DNA of 64,000 bases from Gracilaria vermiculophylla (lineage: Eukaryota > Rhodophyta > Florideophyceae > Gracilariales > Gracilariaceae), in NCBI GenBank assembly GCA_019155205.2, contig JAHNZQ020003146.1, positions 329,978 through 393,977 of the forward strand. The letters are read 5' to 3'. The translations under genes were made by a program, and so were the position numbers. Shown here in pieces: positions 1-10,015 of the stretch. The notes under the pieces were generated by a model. It had not been told where the DNA came from. It searched no databases and saw nothing but the letters and a program-made list of their open reading frames with translations. Each line of letters starts with the position of its first letter. Within the stretch, counting starts at the first letter, position 1.

Positions 1-321
1 GTGTGCGGCACAAAGCAACAGGCGCTCCTGTGGGCGCTCATTGGGCTTGAGATGTTGGTGGGGGCAGGCGTTTTTCGTGCAGACACGAAACACGTTGAAG
101 AGTATAAGTCTTGAGCGGCGTTTCGCAGGCGAGCAGTGCTATGTGGTTGGCCGTGGTCAAGGCGCTCCTCAAGAGCACGTCTCACACGGCACAGATAAGA
201 TTAGTTACACTGTGGAGTTTATTATTATTATAAAGTACCTTGCCAGGGTTGCACTGGACCCAAGTAGGCCACATGTTTTTTGCTGATTCAAGATTCGGAG
301 ATACTTACGACACAGAAACAC

Positions 322-2841
322 ATGTGGTTTGCTTCATCCGTGGCGCTTCTACGTCCTTCTGGAAAGGGTGCCACAAGCGTGCGGCTGGCACAAGGCTGCG
401 AACAGAGCGGGTCAGCGCGAATGGCATCACACAGCTGCTGTGGCACGCAGACGGCTCTCTCGTTTCTCGTTCCACCAGCGCTTCTCCCTCCACCACGGCG
501 ATGGACCATCTCAGGACGCCAGCGCCACGCACAACCTGCCATGCAGGCCCATCAAGCACGCTCACGCTTTTCGGCCGATATCCAGCGTGCCGCAGCCCTG
601 AGAAAGGCCGGCGAGCTCGGCAAAGCGCGCGACGTGCTGCGCAAAGCCTCTGCGGACACGCGTCGCCTTGCCGCCTACCACCAAGAGCTGCTTCGCCTCA
701 CTGCAGCCCTCGTGGCGCAAACGTCCTCGGCCTCGGAGGCTGAGCGTCTGTGGCGCGCCCTCGAACCTCGTCTGTTGCACACTGGCTCGCGCCCAGATGC
801 GGTCGCCTTCAACACCCTTTTAAGCGCGCTGCGCCTCTTAGATTCCCGAAGGCCGCCCGCAAAACGCCATGACGCCGACGCGCTGCGCATCTTGCGCGTG
901 GCGCACCGCGTGTTCCACATCATGGTTGAGACGGCGGTGCGCCCGGACCAGTACACTATGTCTATTTTGTTCAACATGTGTGCTTACCGTGCCAGCGGCC
1001 GCTTTGCTGCGTTGTTTGAGCAACAAGCCGTTGAGCGCTTTAACTTCAAGCCCAACATGGTGTCCGGCTCTGCCCTGCTCGCAGCTTTTGCCAAAGCAGA
1101 CTCCTTGCAACAAGTTGAGCGAGTCTTCAATCTCATGCAGCAAGAACACGTTGCGCTGAACGAAAGGAGCTACACATCGATCATTTCAGCGCACTTCAAG
1201 CATGGGAAGCATGCAAAAGTGCTCAGCTACTGTGATCAAGCCATAGCTTCCACGGCCGTCACGCCGAATGTCTTTCTGTTCTCCGGCGCATTGGCCTCTT
1301 GCCTACGCGCGTGCGATGCCGAAAATGGGCTTCGCATCTTTCAGACAATGCAGGAGAGGCAAGTACGTCCCACAGAACCCATACTTAATCTGATGCTAGA
1401 GTTAGGTGTACGGACAGGAGACTATGGCATCGGTCTCAAATACATCACGGAATGGGCTTCGAAGCACGGTGCTGCCTGCGACGCACTTGTTTGCAACAAG
1501 ATCATAGCGTCGTGGAAGAAAACGCAGCACAACGCGCCCGGTGCAATCAACGCCGTGCATCAAGTATTGCAATACTTGGAAAACAGCAGTGCCATTAAAC
1601 TCGACTCCTCCACTTACAATGCGGCTTTGACAACGCTCGTTGCGCTCGGGACAATTGACCGCGTTGGGGAATTCTTGCGGCGCATGCGTGGCAGAGGGAT
1701 CGTGCCAGATCTTGTGACGTACAACATTTTGATACACTCGTACGGAACAGCTGGCGACTTTGATCGGGCGCTGGGCGTTATTCACGTCATGAAGCAGAAC
1801 CACGTCCATCCGGATGTTATTACTTATAATACGCTTCTCAACCTGCTTTTGAATTATGGAGAGGCTGATAAGGCAGAAACTCTGCTGCAAGACATGGAAA
1901 ACAATGAGCACGTAGAGATGGATACGGTGAGCAGATGTATGCAGCTAAAGTTGTACAGGATTCGAGGAAACAAACAGGCAGCGCTGCAGTTGTGTAACAC
2001 AACACAACTGTTGAACGGCGCTCTTGATGCAAAGGCGCACGGGTTGTTGCTTTCCATTCTTTTCGAGTTTGATGAAGGCAAGAAAGCCATCTCTCTGTTC
2101 GGATGGTTGGTGTGGAAGCGCCTAGCTGCATGCGCAGCCTATAACGTCTTGATCGACAACATCGGGAAGCGGGAAGATGGTTGCGAGCAGTGCGCAAAGC
2201 TGTTCAGCCATATGAAAAGAAAAGGGATCCCACCCGACAAGGTGACGTACTCAACGATGATTCGCGTGTTTTCGAAGAGTGGCCGACTGCGTCTCGCGTT
2301 CCGCTTGCTGAGCGAGATGCAAGATATCGGGCTAGCCATGTCGGACATGCATGCTTGGACGGCGCTGATGGACGGATGCCGAAGGTATGGACAATGGCAG
2401 CGGGCTGTTGAGCTTCTGGCGTTCATGAAGAAGCACAGTTCGCAATCCAAACATTCGCTTGTGCCCAGCCCATCGACCGCATGCTACAACGCAGCTCTTT
2501 ACGCGGCGGGGATTGACGGCCAGGATTGGCCAAGTTGTGTGAAGATCTACGAGTCACTTCTCGCGGACAAGACGCGACGTCCGGATCATGTGACGTACTC
2601 TGCCATGGCGAGCATTATTCTAAAAAAGAGGGGTAGGATTTCGGAGTGGCACATTGTGACGCAGGTCTGCCAAGCTCTTGAGCACTTGTTGCTCGACGAC
2701 GGCGAGCTATTGAAAGGTTCTGCACAGGAGTTACGGTGGCCGAAGCGCTTGCATCAAGGCTTGAATAGGCCGATGAGAAAAAAGCTACTGTCAAAACTGA
2801 GCGACCTCAAGGCCTTGAAAGGGCCCGAGATTCAGCGATGA
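322..2841 (+). CDS. P-class pentatricopeptide repeat (PPR) protein, probably organellar
   Basis: Uninterrupted reading frame of about 840 residues made mostly of degenerate 35-residue PPR helical pairs. Clear examples are the blocks starting VTYNILIHSY, VITYNTLLNLL, VTYSTMIRVF and MHAWTALMDGC, each followed by an AL...M helix. PPR proteins of this class bind single-stranded RNA in plastids or mitochondria and act in processing, stability or translation of organellar transcripts. I see no E, DYW or SMR domain, so an editing role is not indicated. The start at 322 (MWFASSVALL) gives a Ser/Arg-rich leader of about 70 residues that would fit an organelle transit peptide. An internal Met at 541 is the alternative start just before the first repeats. 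The frame is open to 280. No intron is visible. The family is certain; target RNA and organelle cannot be told from sequence. Confidence 0.85.
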   Translation: MWFASSVALLRPSGKGATSVRLAQGCEQSGSARMASHSCCGTQTALSFLVPPALLPPPRRWTISGRQRHAQPAMQAHQARSRFSADIQRAAALRKAGELGKARDVLRKASADTRRLAAYHQELLRLTAALVAQTSSASEAERLWRALEPRLLHTGSRPDAVAFNTLLSALRLLDSRRPPAKRHDADALRILRVAHRVFHIMVETAVRPDQYTMSILFNMCAYRASGRFAALFEQQAVERFNFKPNMVSGSALLAAFAKADSLQQVERVFNLMQQEHVALNERSYTSIISAHFKHGKHAKVLSYCDQAIASTAVTPNVFLFSGALASCLRACDAENGLRIFQTMQERQVRPTEPILNLMLELGVRTGDYGIGLKYITEWASKHGAACDALVCNKIIASWKKTQHNAPGAINAVHQVLQYLENSSAIKLDSSTYNAALTTLVALGTIDRVGEFLRRMRGRGIVPDLVTYNILIHSYGTAGDFDRALGVIHVMKQNHVHPDVITYNTLLNLLLNYGEADKAETLLQDMENNEHVEMDTVSRCMQLKLYRIRGNKQAALQLCNTTQLLNGALDAKAHGLLLSILFEFDEGKKAISLFGWLVWKRLAACAAYNVLIDNIGKREDGCEQCAKLFSHMKRKGIPPDKVTYSTMIRVFSKSGRLRLAFRLLSEMQDIGLAMSDMHAWTALMDGCRRYGQWQRAVELLAFMKKHSSQSKHSLVPSPSTACYNAALYAAGIDGQDWPSCVKIYESLLADKTRRPDHVTYSAMASIILKKRGRISEWHIVTQVCQALEHLLLDDGELLKGSAQELRWPKRLHQGLNRPMRKKLLSKLSDLKALKGPEIQR

Positions 2842-3447
2842 TCAGCGCGCCACGACGTCGTTAGCCCAAACACCTGCCGGTCACAGCCGCTTGTCCGTTT
2901 CAGGTGGTGGCTCGGTGCCGCTCAACGTCGCTGTCTCCCCATGGCGGAGTCGGGGGACGGGGATGGCTTGAGTGAGGCACATGCGGAAACGGATCCTCGG
3001 ACCCGCCGGGGGTGCCCGGCAGCACGACCCTGCCACCGAGGCGCCGCTAGGCATTGGGTTCGCAAAATTTTCGTTGCCCCAGTTAAGGGACGTGATTTTG
3101 TCCAGCGGTGCAGTTTTGCGCGTTGGGCTCAGATCCGCTTGGGCCACGCTGCGTGTCAGGGCGCAACAGCGAAGAATGGAAAAGAGAAGATCGCGACCAA
3201 CCTCTCCCTCGCCCCGTTTTTGCATGGAGCGCGCACCCGCCGTGTCCCCGTGGCCCCAGCGATGCTTCGCACTACGCGACCCTCCTCGCCACAATCTCCG
3301 CACCCTTATGGCCGTTCTTGTAGTCAATGGTTAAAAATAATGCGATAACTTGCAAAGGTGAACCTAACGTTCACTCAAGATTTCCGCTGATTGGCTGTCG
3401 ACTGGGCGACCAGCCCATGGGACGGTGTACTTAATGTGCTCCACGGC

Positions 3448-3546
<99 letters not shown>

Positions 3547-3638
3547 ACCCCCCCCCCCCCCNNNNNNNNNAAAATTTCCCCTGGTTGGCTGGCGGCGGGG
3601 GGGCCCGCCCAGGGGGCGGGGTTCTTAATGTGCTCCCC

Positions 3639-3678
<40 letters not shown>

Positions 3679-3759
3679 CTGATGATCCGTGCGCCTCCCC
3701 CTCTCACGTCTTCGAAACCAAATCGAGATCGGACTTGAAGCAACCGTAACGACCCCCGA
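2842..3759. other. Intergenic region with poly-C tracts, 9-N gap and a degraded duplicate
   Basis: No supported gene. Bases 2,842-3,376 are plain GC-rich spacer. A 70-80-base stretch at 3,377-3,448 is followed by about 110 C, then 9 N (3,562-3,570). The same stretch then recurs in corrupted form at 3,571-3,641, followed by a second C run at about 3,642-3,675. The long polyproline or polyglycine frames here are products of the C runs. Confidence 0.8.
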
Positions 3760-5106
3760 ATGGCAAACACGAAAGAGGTGGCACTCCCCACGCATGGGCC
3801 GTTCGTACAGCAAACGCTGACGTTTTTGAGCTCCATCTTCGCCAATTACCCGCCCACGGACTTTGCCTTCCGCCTTTGGGACGGCACGGTGTGGCAGAAG
3901 CCCGATGCCGACGCTGCTCGCTTCACCGTGGTGCTCAACCATCCGGCCGCGCTGCGCCGCATGTTTCTGCCGCCGTCGGACACCCGCATGGCTCGCGCAT
4001 ACATCCTCGGCGACTTTGACATCGAGGGCGAGGCTTCCGGCGCCCTGTCGCTGGGGCAGCACCTGTGGCAGACGTGGGGGTGGCGCGACTTGTTGTCCAA
4101 CGCCGTCCAGCTGGTCCGCCTGCCGTCCGACTCCAGCGGCGGCGACGAGCACGCCGCGCAGCTGCAGGGCGCGCTGCACTCGCAGGATCGCGACAGGAGC
4201 GCCATCCAGTTCCACTACGACCTGTCAAACGACTTTTACAGCCTGTGGCTGGACTCGCGCATGGTGTACTCGTGCGCGTACTTCAACGACGCCGCGGACG
4301 ACATCGACACGGCGCAGCTCAACAAGCTGGACATGATCTGCCGCAAGCTGCGCCTGCAGCCGGGCGAGCGCCTGCTGGACATCGGGTGCGGCTGGGGCGC
4401 GCTCGTCATCCACGCGGTGCTCAAGTACGGCGTGCGCGCGCTGGGCGTCACGCTGAGCGAGGAGCAGGTGCAGCTGGCGCGCAAGCGCGTGCAGCAGGCG
4501 GGCATCGCGGACCGCTGCCACATCGAGCTGCTGGACTACCGCAACATCGACGAGTCGCAGCCGTTCGACAAGATGGTGAGCGTGGGCATGGTGGAGCACG
4601 TCGGGCGCAGCATGCTGCCGACGTACTTTGCCAAGTGCTTTGCGCTGCTGCGCAACGGCGGGGTGTTTCTCAACCACGGCATCACGCTGCTGCACGACCG
4701 GTTCAAGTCGGAGCGCGAGATGAAGCGCGGCTTCTTCTCGCGCTACATCTTCCCGGACGGCGACGTGCAGCCGGTGGTGTACGTGCTGCAGCACGCGGCG
4801 GCGGCCGGGTGGGAGATCCGCGACGTGGAGAGCCTGCGCGAGCACTACGCGCTCACGCTGGACCGGTGGCATGCGCGGCTGGTGCAGCACGAGGCGGAGG
4901 CGGTGCAAATGATGGGGAGGCAGACGTTCCGGCTGTGGAAGCTGTACCTGCTGAGCGCCGGGTGGGGTTTTACAAGCGGTCTACACTCCATCTACCAGAC
5001 GCTGTTGTACAAGGCGACGGACGTGGCGGCGCCGCGTCTGCCGCTCACCAGGAGCGACTGGTACGCGCACAGCGAAGGCGGCGGCCAGCAGCGCGCGCGA
5101 GAGTAG
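3760..5106 (+). CDS. Cyclopropane-fatty-acyl-phospholipid synthase (SAM-dependent)
   Basis: A 448-residue single-exon gene. It has the usual two parts of the CFA/mycolic acid cyclopropane synthase family: an N-terminal lipid-facing domain of about 130 residues, then a Rossmann methyltransferase. The family block FHYDLSNDFYSLWLD lies near residue 151, the SAM-binding motif LLDIGCGWG at about 205-213, and the conserved MVEHVG near 277. The enzyme transfers a methylene from S-adenosylmethionine to the double bond of an unsaturated acyl chain in membrane phospholipid. The length is slightly longer than the bacterial enzyme (about 380). I see no signal peptide or membrane helix, so it is probably cytosolic and membrane-peripheral. 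The gene is very GC-rich. The start is the first ATG after the poly-C spacer and fits the family's N-terminus. The exact product (cyclopropane or methyl-branched fatty acid) cannot be decided here. Confidence 0.9.
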   Translation: MANTKEVALPTHGPFVQQTLTFLSSIFANYPPTDFAFRLWDGTVWQKPDADAARFTVVLNHPAALRRMFLPPSDTRMARAYILGDFDIEGEASGALSLGQHLWQTWGWRDLLSNAVQLVRLPSDSSGGDEHAAQLQGALHSQDRDRSAIQFHYDLSNDFYSLWLDSRMVYSCAYFNDAADDIDTAQLNKLDMICRKLRLQPGERLLDIGCGWGALVIHAVLKYGVRALGVTLSEEQVQLARKRVQQAGIADRCHIELLDYRNIDESQPFDKMVSVGMVEHVGRSMLPTYFAKCFALLRNGGVFLNHGITLLHDRFKSEREMKRGFFSRYIFPDGDVQPVVYVLQHAAAAGWEIRDVESLREHYALTLDRWHARLVQHEAEAVQMMGRQTFRLWKLYLLSAGWGFTSGLHSIYQTLLYKATDVAAPRLPLTRSDWYAHSEGGGQQRARE

Positions 5107-5538
5107 AAGAATGCAACAGTTGGCGCGGTATTGCACGCCGCCATTCCCTCCCCTGCCCTGCCCTCCCCTCCCAAACAAGCACGGTCCGTTCGCTGCCGTT
5201 CGCTCCGCTGCGCGAGCGCCCGCGGCCGTCAGGGAGCACGCGGATGTGGCTCCCTGGGGGCTGAAAGTGCAAGCGGGGCGGGGGGTAGGCGAGCCTCGAA
5301 GCGAAGTGTAGAGGCGCGCGGCTCTCAGCGACAAACAACAGCCACGGCAAGAGGTGAGCGGCGCGGGCGGCGGGGGGAGCAGGGGCGCTCCGGCGCGGCG
5401 CGGCACGGCGCGGCGCCGGGCAGAAACAAAAACAAGTAAGAGACTCGAAACAAAGTGGGCGGCGGCCACCGGCGCGGCAGCGCGGACGCAAACGCAAAAA
5501 GGCAGGGCGACAAAAACACGGGCGCAGCGTCGCGGCGG
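5107..5538. other. GC-rich spacer between convergent genes
   Basis: About 430 bases between the 3' ends of the CFA synthase gene (+) and the NF-YC gene (-). Purine/pyrimidine-skewed, with short CCCTCCCC and GGCGCGGC runs. I see no gene. Confidence 0.6.
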
Positions 5539-6444
5539 CTACGACTGCGGCGGCTGCTCCTGCGTGGTGGCACCGCCCGCAATGTAGCCCGGCTGGTAGC
5601 CCGGCGGCGCGTACACCACCTGCTGCGGCATGCGCATGTACTGCGGGTTGACCATGCCCGGCTGGTACGGCATGCCGGCGGCGTAGCCGGCCGACGCGTA
5701 CACGGGCGGCGCGCCCGGCTGGTAGATCATGGCGGCCGACGTGTCGGTGGCGCCGGCCATTTGGGCCGGGATCGGGTACGGCGGCGGCGCCATGTTGGGC
5801 ATGGAGTAGTACTGCAGCTGCGCCGGGTCCACGGCGCCCGCGGCGGCGCGATCGTCCTTCTTGGGGTCGTCGCGCGGCACAATGTCGATGAGGAAGTCGA
5901 AGATGTCCGTCTTCTGGATGGCGGCCGAGATGTCGGAGCGCTGCAGCGTGCGGCGCTTGGCCTCCTCGGTCTGCGCCCACGCGCGGTGCGTGAGCTCGAG
6001 GATGAACATCTCGCACGCCTTGGCGAACAGCACGGGCGCCTCGGCGGAGATCATGCGCACGTCCTCGTCGGACTTCATGATCTTCTTGATGCGCGCGAGC
6101 GGCAGCAGGTGGTTCTTGAAGTCGGTGGCCGCCTGCACCTCGCTCATTTGCTCGGCCCAGAAGTGCGACAGCTTTGCGTTGAGCTCCTGCAGGCTCTGCT
6201 GCTGTTGCAGCTGCGCCTGGCGCGTCTGGTGTTGCATGAGGTGCGGGTGCGACGCCATCTGCGCCGCGGCGTACGCGCCGACGGGGGGCGGGGCCACGGG
6301 GGGAACGGCGGCCGTGGCGGCGGGCGCCGGCGGCGGCTGCGCCATGCCGGCGGCGGTGCTGGGGGGAGACCCCGACGCGGCGGCGGCAGCGGCGGCAGCG
6401 GCGGCGGCGGCGGCGGCGGCGGCGGTGGTGGAGTCGTCGGCCAT
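5539..6444 (-). CDS. NF-YC: CCAAT-binding transcription factor subunit NF-YC (HAP5)
   Basis: A histone-fold protein of about 301 residues. The fold core runs LPLARIKKIMKSDEDV, then MISAEAPVLFAKACEMFILE, then RRTLQRSDISAAI and FDFLIDIVPRDD. This is the hallmark order of NF-YC, including the Q-rich AEQM...EVQ segment just before it. NF-YC dimerises with NF-YB and recruits NF-YA to bind CCAAT promoters in the nucleus. I chose the ATG at 6,444 (MADDSTT), which begins a poly-Ala stretch. The frame is open upstream to 6,741, but that extension is Arg/His-rich, repetitive and unlike the family. The C-terminus is Pro/Gly/Tyr-rich with repeated YQPG motifs and is probably an activation region. Poly-Ala and poly-Gln are encoded by GC-rich triplet runs. 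No intron. Confidence 0.92.
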   Translation of the reverse strand: MADDSTTAAAAAAAAAAAAAAAASGSPPSTAAGMAQPPPAPAATAAVPPVAPPPVGAYAAAQMASHPHLMQHQTRQAQLQQQQSLQELNAKLSHFWAEQMSEVQAATDFKNHLLPLARIKKIMKSDEDVRMISAEAPVLFAKACEMFILELTHRAWAQTEEAKRRTLQRSDISAAIQKTDIFDFLIDIVPRDDPKKDDRAAAGAVDPAQLQYYSMPNMAPPPYPIPAQMAGATDTSAAMIYQPGAPPVYASAGYAAGMPYQPGMVNPQYMRMPQQVVYAPPGYQPGYIAGGATTQEQPPQS

Positions 6445-6737
6445 GGCGTCAGCGGCGGCGGCGGTGTGGGGGAGGGCAGCAGGCGCTGGCGCGACGCGGC
6501 GCGTTGGCGCAGCCGTCACGCGGGCGGCTCGCAGCGAATAATGAAGCGGCGGCGGCGGCGGCGCGCGCGCCACGTGGCGGCGTCGGCCGCGCGCCACGCG
6601 GCCAGGTGCTCCACGCACCCACGTGCACCGCGCGGCCCGCTGTGCAGCGTGGTCCGCTGTGAGGCGTGGTCCGCTGTGCCGCGTGGCCCGCTGGGCTGCG
6701 TGGCCTGCTGTGCTGCGTGGCCAGCATGCGCGCGCGC

Positions 6738-8759
6738 TCAAGCAAAGCCCCAGAGGCGCTCACGCTCGAGAGCGGCGTCGGCACGGTCGCGCTTGCGCTC
6801 AGCGCGTTGCAGCGCACCGATGGCGACGGCCAGCGCGCCGAGCGCGGCCAGCAGCGCGCCCACGACGCGCACCATCGGCCCGCCGCGCCGCTGCGTGAAG
6901 TACTCCATCCACCACGAGTCGCCGTCGTCGCCGCCCGCCTCGTCCGCGCCGCCGTCGCCGTCGCCATCGCCGTCGCCGTCACCGCCGCCGCCGCCGCCGC
7001 CGGCCGCCCACACCACCGCCATCGAGTTGGGCATGAGGTTGGCCCACGTGCGCGACGCGCGCCCCCCCCCCACGCCCAGCTCCTCGACGTAGTTGGCGAT
7101 GGCGCCCAGCCCGAACACGCACCCCCCCCCCGCCAGCGACCACACCCCCCCTCCCTGGCTGCACACGCGCCGCCGCCGCCGCCGCCCCCCCCCCCGCTCC
7201 GCGTAGCTCAGCTCGATCGTGTTGCCCGCCACTGGCGCCAGCGGCCGCGGCCGCAGCCGGAACCCCAGCGCGCTCAGCACCGTGCCCTTGAAGAACATAC
7301 GCTCTCCCCCCACGTCCCCGTTCCACAGCAGCCGCGTCTCGTTGCCGCGCACCACCACCACGTCCTGCCGCCCGCTCTCGTCCGTGTCCAGCCACCCCAC
7401 GGCCGCCGCGCTCCCCCTGCCGCGCCCCAGCGCGCGCCCCGCCGCCCCCTCCAACCGCCGCAGTCGCCCGCGCCCCCCTTCCCACCGCCGCTCGTTGCGG
7501 AACACCACCGGCTGCCCCGTCGCCGCGTCCACCGTCAGGACGTCCGCCCACCCGTCCAGGTCCACATCGCCCACGCGCAGCGACGCCCCCACCGCTATCG
7601 CCCCGAACAGCGACCCCAGCCGTCCGTCCTTGAGCGTCAGCTCGTTGCCGCCCACCGCCTGCGTCGCCGGCTCCCCCCAGCCCCACCCCTCGCTGCGCTC
7701 GCACAGCCGCCACGCGCGCCGCCCCTGGTTCAGGTACACGCGCAGGTCGCGCCGCCGCCGGTTGGCCACGCCCACGTCCATGGCGCCGTCCGCGTTGAAG
7801 TCGCCCACCACCATCGCGTGGTCCCCGCCGTCAGAGTCGAACACCGACCGGTTGAACAGCCGCGCGTGCGACTGCTCTGCGCTCAGCTCCCAGAACGCCG
7901 TGCGCTCCGCCGCCCGGTTGCTCCACGCCTCCAGCCCGCACGCCGTGCCCAGCACCAGGTCGGGCAGGCAGTCGCCGTCCACGTCGGCAAACGCCACCGA
8001 CTGCGCGTCCGGCACGCGCGCCGCCGCGCCGCCGCCGCTGCCGCCGCCGCCGTCGCCGTCGCACGACGTGCGCGCGTCCCAGCGCTGGAAGCGCACGCTG
8101 CCGCGCTGGTCGAAGCGGTCGCGCTGCACGCTGACGGCGCGCTGGTACTTGTAGAAGCCGCGCGTGCCGTTGTCGAACGCCACGAACAGCTCAGGCACCA
8201 GGTCGCCGTCGGCGTCCACGACGGCGCTCACGCGCGGCACGTGCGGCACGTGCACGGGCGGCGACGCGTTGAAGTTGGCGTGGCCGTCGCCAAACAGAAT
8301 GATGCCCTGCGAGCCGTCCAGCAGCAAGATGTCCATGCGGCCGTCGTTGCCAAAGTCGGCCGCGAAGGCGGCGCTGATGCGGCGGAACGGCGGCGACAGC
8401 TGCTTGGCCAGCGGCAGCGCGTCCAGGTCCACGCGCTGCCCGACGTGGCGGAACGAGTACGAGTGGTGGTCCCACTGCATGACGGACACGCGCCGCAGCG
8501 ACTTGGCGTGCAGCATCAGCAGGTCGGAGAAGCGATCGTTGTTGAAATCTGCCACTGCTACAAGCGCGCCGGACGTGGACAGCCCCACGTACGACGACTG
8601 GTCGGAGAAGGACGCCGGGACGCCGGAGGGGGGGCCGCGCCCCGCGCTGGGCACCACGAGCGCGCGCTCGCGCGGCCTGAGGGACGGCGCCAGCGGCGCC
8701 AGCGCCAGCAGCAGCAGTAGCAGCAGCAGCGGTGATAACAGCAGCAGCAACAGCGGCAT
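6738..8759 (-). CDS. FG-GAP repeat type I membrane protein, TIP/ITFG1 (LINKIN) family
   Basis: A 673-residue protein. A very hydrophobic Leu-rich signal peptide (residues 1-25) is followed by a beta-propeller ectodomain with calcium-binding FG-GAP motifs: VADFNNDRFSDLL, VVDADGDLVPELF, FADVDGDCLPDLV, VGDFNADGAMDVG and VGDVDLDGWADVL. The family's NYVEELGVG motif follows, then an acidic DGDGDG run. One transmembrane helix (VVGALLAALGALAVAIGAL) sits about 25 residues before a basic tail. Animal members (TIP, ITFG1, LINKIN) sit at the cell surface and act in adhesion; in algae the role is unknown. The length matches the family (about 600). Insertions are Gly/Arg-rich and come from GC-rich triplet expansion. 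It is transcribed divergently from the ascorbate peroxidase gene. Confidence 0.88.
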   Translation of the reverse strand: MPLLLLLLSPLLLLLLLLALAPLAPSLRPRERALVVPSAGRGPPSGVPASFSDQSSYVGLSTSGALVAVADFNNDRFSDLLMLHAKSLRRVSVMQWDHHSYSFRHVGQRVDLDALPLAKQLSPPFRRISAAFAADFGNDGRMDILLLDGSQGIILFGDGHANFNASPPVHVPHVPRVSAVVDADGDLVPELFVAFDNGTRGFYKYQRAVSVQRDRFDQRGSVRFQRWDARTSCDGDGGGGSGGGAAARVPDAQSVAFADVDGDCLPDLVLGTACGLEAWSNRAAERTAFWELSAEQSHARLFNRSVFDSDGGDHAMVVGDFNADGAMDVGVANRRRRDLRVYLNQGRRAWRLCERSEGWGWGEPATQAVGGNELTLKDGRLGSLFGAIAVGASLRVGDVDLDGWADVLTVDAATGQPVVFRNERRWEGGRGRLRRLEGAAGRALGRGRGSAAAVGWLDTDESGRQDVVVVRGNETRLLWNGDVGGERMFFKGTVLSALGFRLRPRPLAPVAGNTIELSYAERGGGRRRRRRVCSQGGGVWSLAGGGCVFGLGAIANYVEELGVGGGRASRTWANLMPNSMAVVWAAGGGGGGGDGDGDGDGDGGADEAGGDDGDSWWMEYFTQRRGGPMVRVVGALLAALGALAVAIGALQRAERKRDRADAALERERLWGFA

Positions 8760-9089
8760 GGCGGACGCGGAGCGGCGTAGAGGATGGCGCTGGTAGCAAC
8801 GTCGGGGGCGAAGGCGTCAACGGCGGCCAAGCGAAGACGTTGCCGTGTGCATGCGCCGGCCACGTGTGCGCGCCGCGTTTCTACGCCGCGCACCGCGCCG
8901 TCGCGCATGCGATGTTTCGATTCCTCCAGTGCCGCTGGTACCGCCATATGTTTAAGACGACGGCGCCCTCCCCCACTTCGTCCCACCCCCGCCCGTCGTC
9001 GTCGTCCCCATCGTCGCCGTAGCCGTCGCCACCGCAGCCGTCGCTACCGCCGCCACGCCAGCCGTCGCCGCAGTTGTCATCCTTCAGCC
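8760..9089. promoter_or_regulatory. Shared divergent promoter region (TIP-like gene / ascorbate peroxidase)
   Basis: 330 bases separate two divergently transcribed start codons, so both promoters must lie here or overlap the genes. The peroxidase-side half is a pyrimidine-rich CCGTCG repeat tract (8,966-9,080). No clear TATA box is visible. The assignment is by position only. Confidence 0.45.
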
Positions 9090-9812
9090 ATGGATCCCGC
9101 CGAGGAAAAGGCGCGCCAGATGCTCATCGAGCTCTACCAGCGCACGCCGTGCATGCCAATCATGGTGCGCCTCGCCTGGCATGACGCCGGCAGCTACAAC
9201 AAGCACGACGGCACCGGCGGCGCTAACGCCACCATCCGCTTCCCGCCTGAGTCTGAAATCGACGCCAACAAGGGCTTGCAGGTCGCGCGCGACCTGCTGC
9301 AGCCAATCAAGGACGCCGTGCCGTCCATGTCGCACGCCGATCTCTACCAGCTAGCCTCCGTCGTCGCCATCGAGTTTGCTGGCGGCCCTCGCATCCCATT
9401 CCGCCTCGGCCGTGTCGACGGGCTGGCTTCGAAATGCTCGCCTGACGGCCGTCTACCGGACGCCAACAAGCGTATGCCGCATCTCAGAGAGATCTTTTAC
9501 CGCATGGGCCTCAACGACAAGGAAATCGTCCTCCTGAGCGGCGCCCACTGTCTGGGGCGCTGCTACCCGGACCGATCCGGCTTTGACGGCCCGTGGACGG
9601 CGGACCCGCTCAAGTTTGATAACTCTTACTTCAAGGAAATCCTCAAGGAGAATCCCGATCCCAAGCTGCTCCGTCTGGCCTCCGACATGGCGCTGCTGGA
9701 CGAGCCTGACACCAAAAAGTTGTGCGAGGCCTACGCTGCCGACCAGGACTTGTTCTTCGCCGAGTACGTCCCGGCCCACCAGAAGCTCAGCGAGCTCGGT
9801 TGCCAGTTTTGA
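9090..9812 (+). CDS. APX: Ascorbate peroxidase (class I haem peroxidase), cytosolic type
   Basis: 240 residues, the normal length of a cytosolic class I peroxidase. The distal active site VRLAWHDAG has Arg27, Trp30 and His31. The proximal haem ligand is in LLSGAHCLGRCY (His153). The proximal Trp is in GFDGPWTADPLKFDNSYF and the partner Asp in LASDMALLDEP. The enzyme reduces hydrogen peroxide with ascorbate and protects photosynthetic cells from oxidants. All catalytic residues are present. I chose ATG 9,090 (MDPAEEKARQ). The frame stays open up to 8,784, but those 102 residues are Arg/Ser/His runs from a CCGTCG repeat and overlap the divergent promoter, so an upstream start (for example a transit peptide) is possible but unconvincing. 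Confidence 0.93.
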   Translation: MDPAEEKARQMLIELYQRTPCMPIMVRLAWHDAGSYNKHDGTGGANATIRFPPESEIDANKGLQVARDLLQPIKDAVPSMSHADLYQLASVVAIEFAGGPRIPFRLGRVDGLASKCSPDGRLPDANKRMPHLREIFYRMGLNDKEIVLLSGAHCLGRCYPDRSGFDGPWTADPLKFDNSYFKEILKENPDPKLLRLASDMALLDEPDTKKLCEAYAADQDLFFAEYVPAHQKLSELGCQF

Positions 9813-10015
9813 GCCACTTGCACTCGCACGTAATGCCATGTGCAGCGCGCCGGCGCTTGCGCGCCGTTCTAGCCCCTCGCATCCCCCGATGCGACATACT
9901 AGCTAGGTAGCAGTCATTCGAACATACAATACACATGCAATTCGTTTACACCGTCTTGTTTTCTACGTCTCCACCCCCCATCGCCGCTTGCACACAATGG
10001 CAGCGTTGCCTGTCA

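Noticed and set aside
3391..3845. Polyproline and polyglycine frames
   Set aside because: Created by the poly-C tracts and the suspect gap.
5455..7092. 545-codon plus-strand frame
   Set aside because: It is antisense to NF-YC and the TIP-like gene and is Arg/His/Gly runs produced by GC-rich codons. The minus strand has clear domains.
6666..8720. 684-codon plus-strand frame
   Set aside because: Antisense shadow of the FG-GAP protein, low complexity, no motif.
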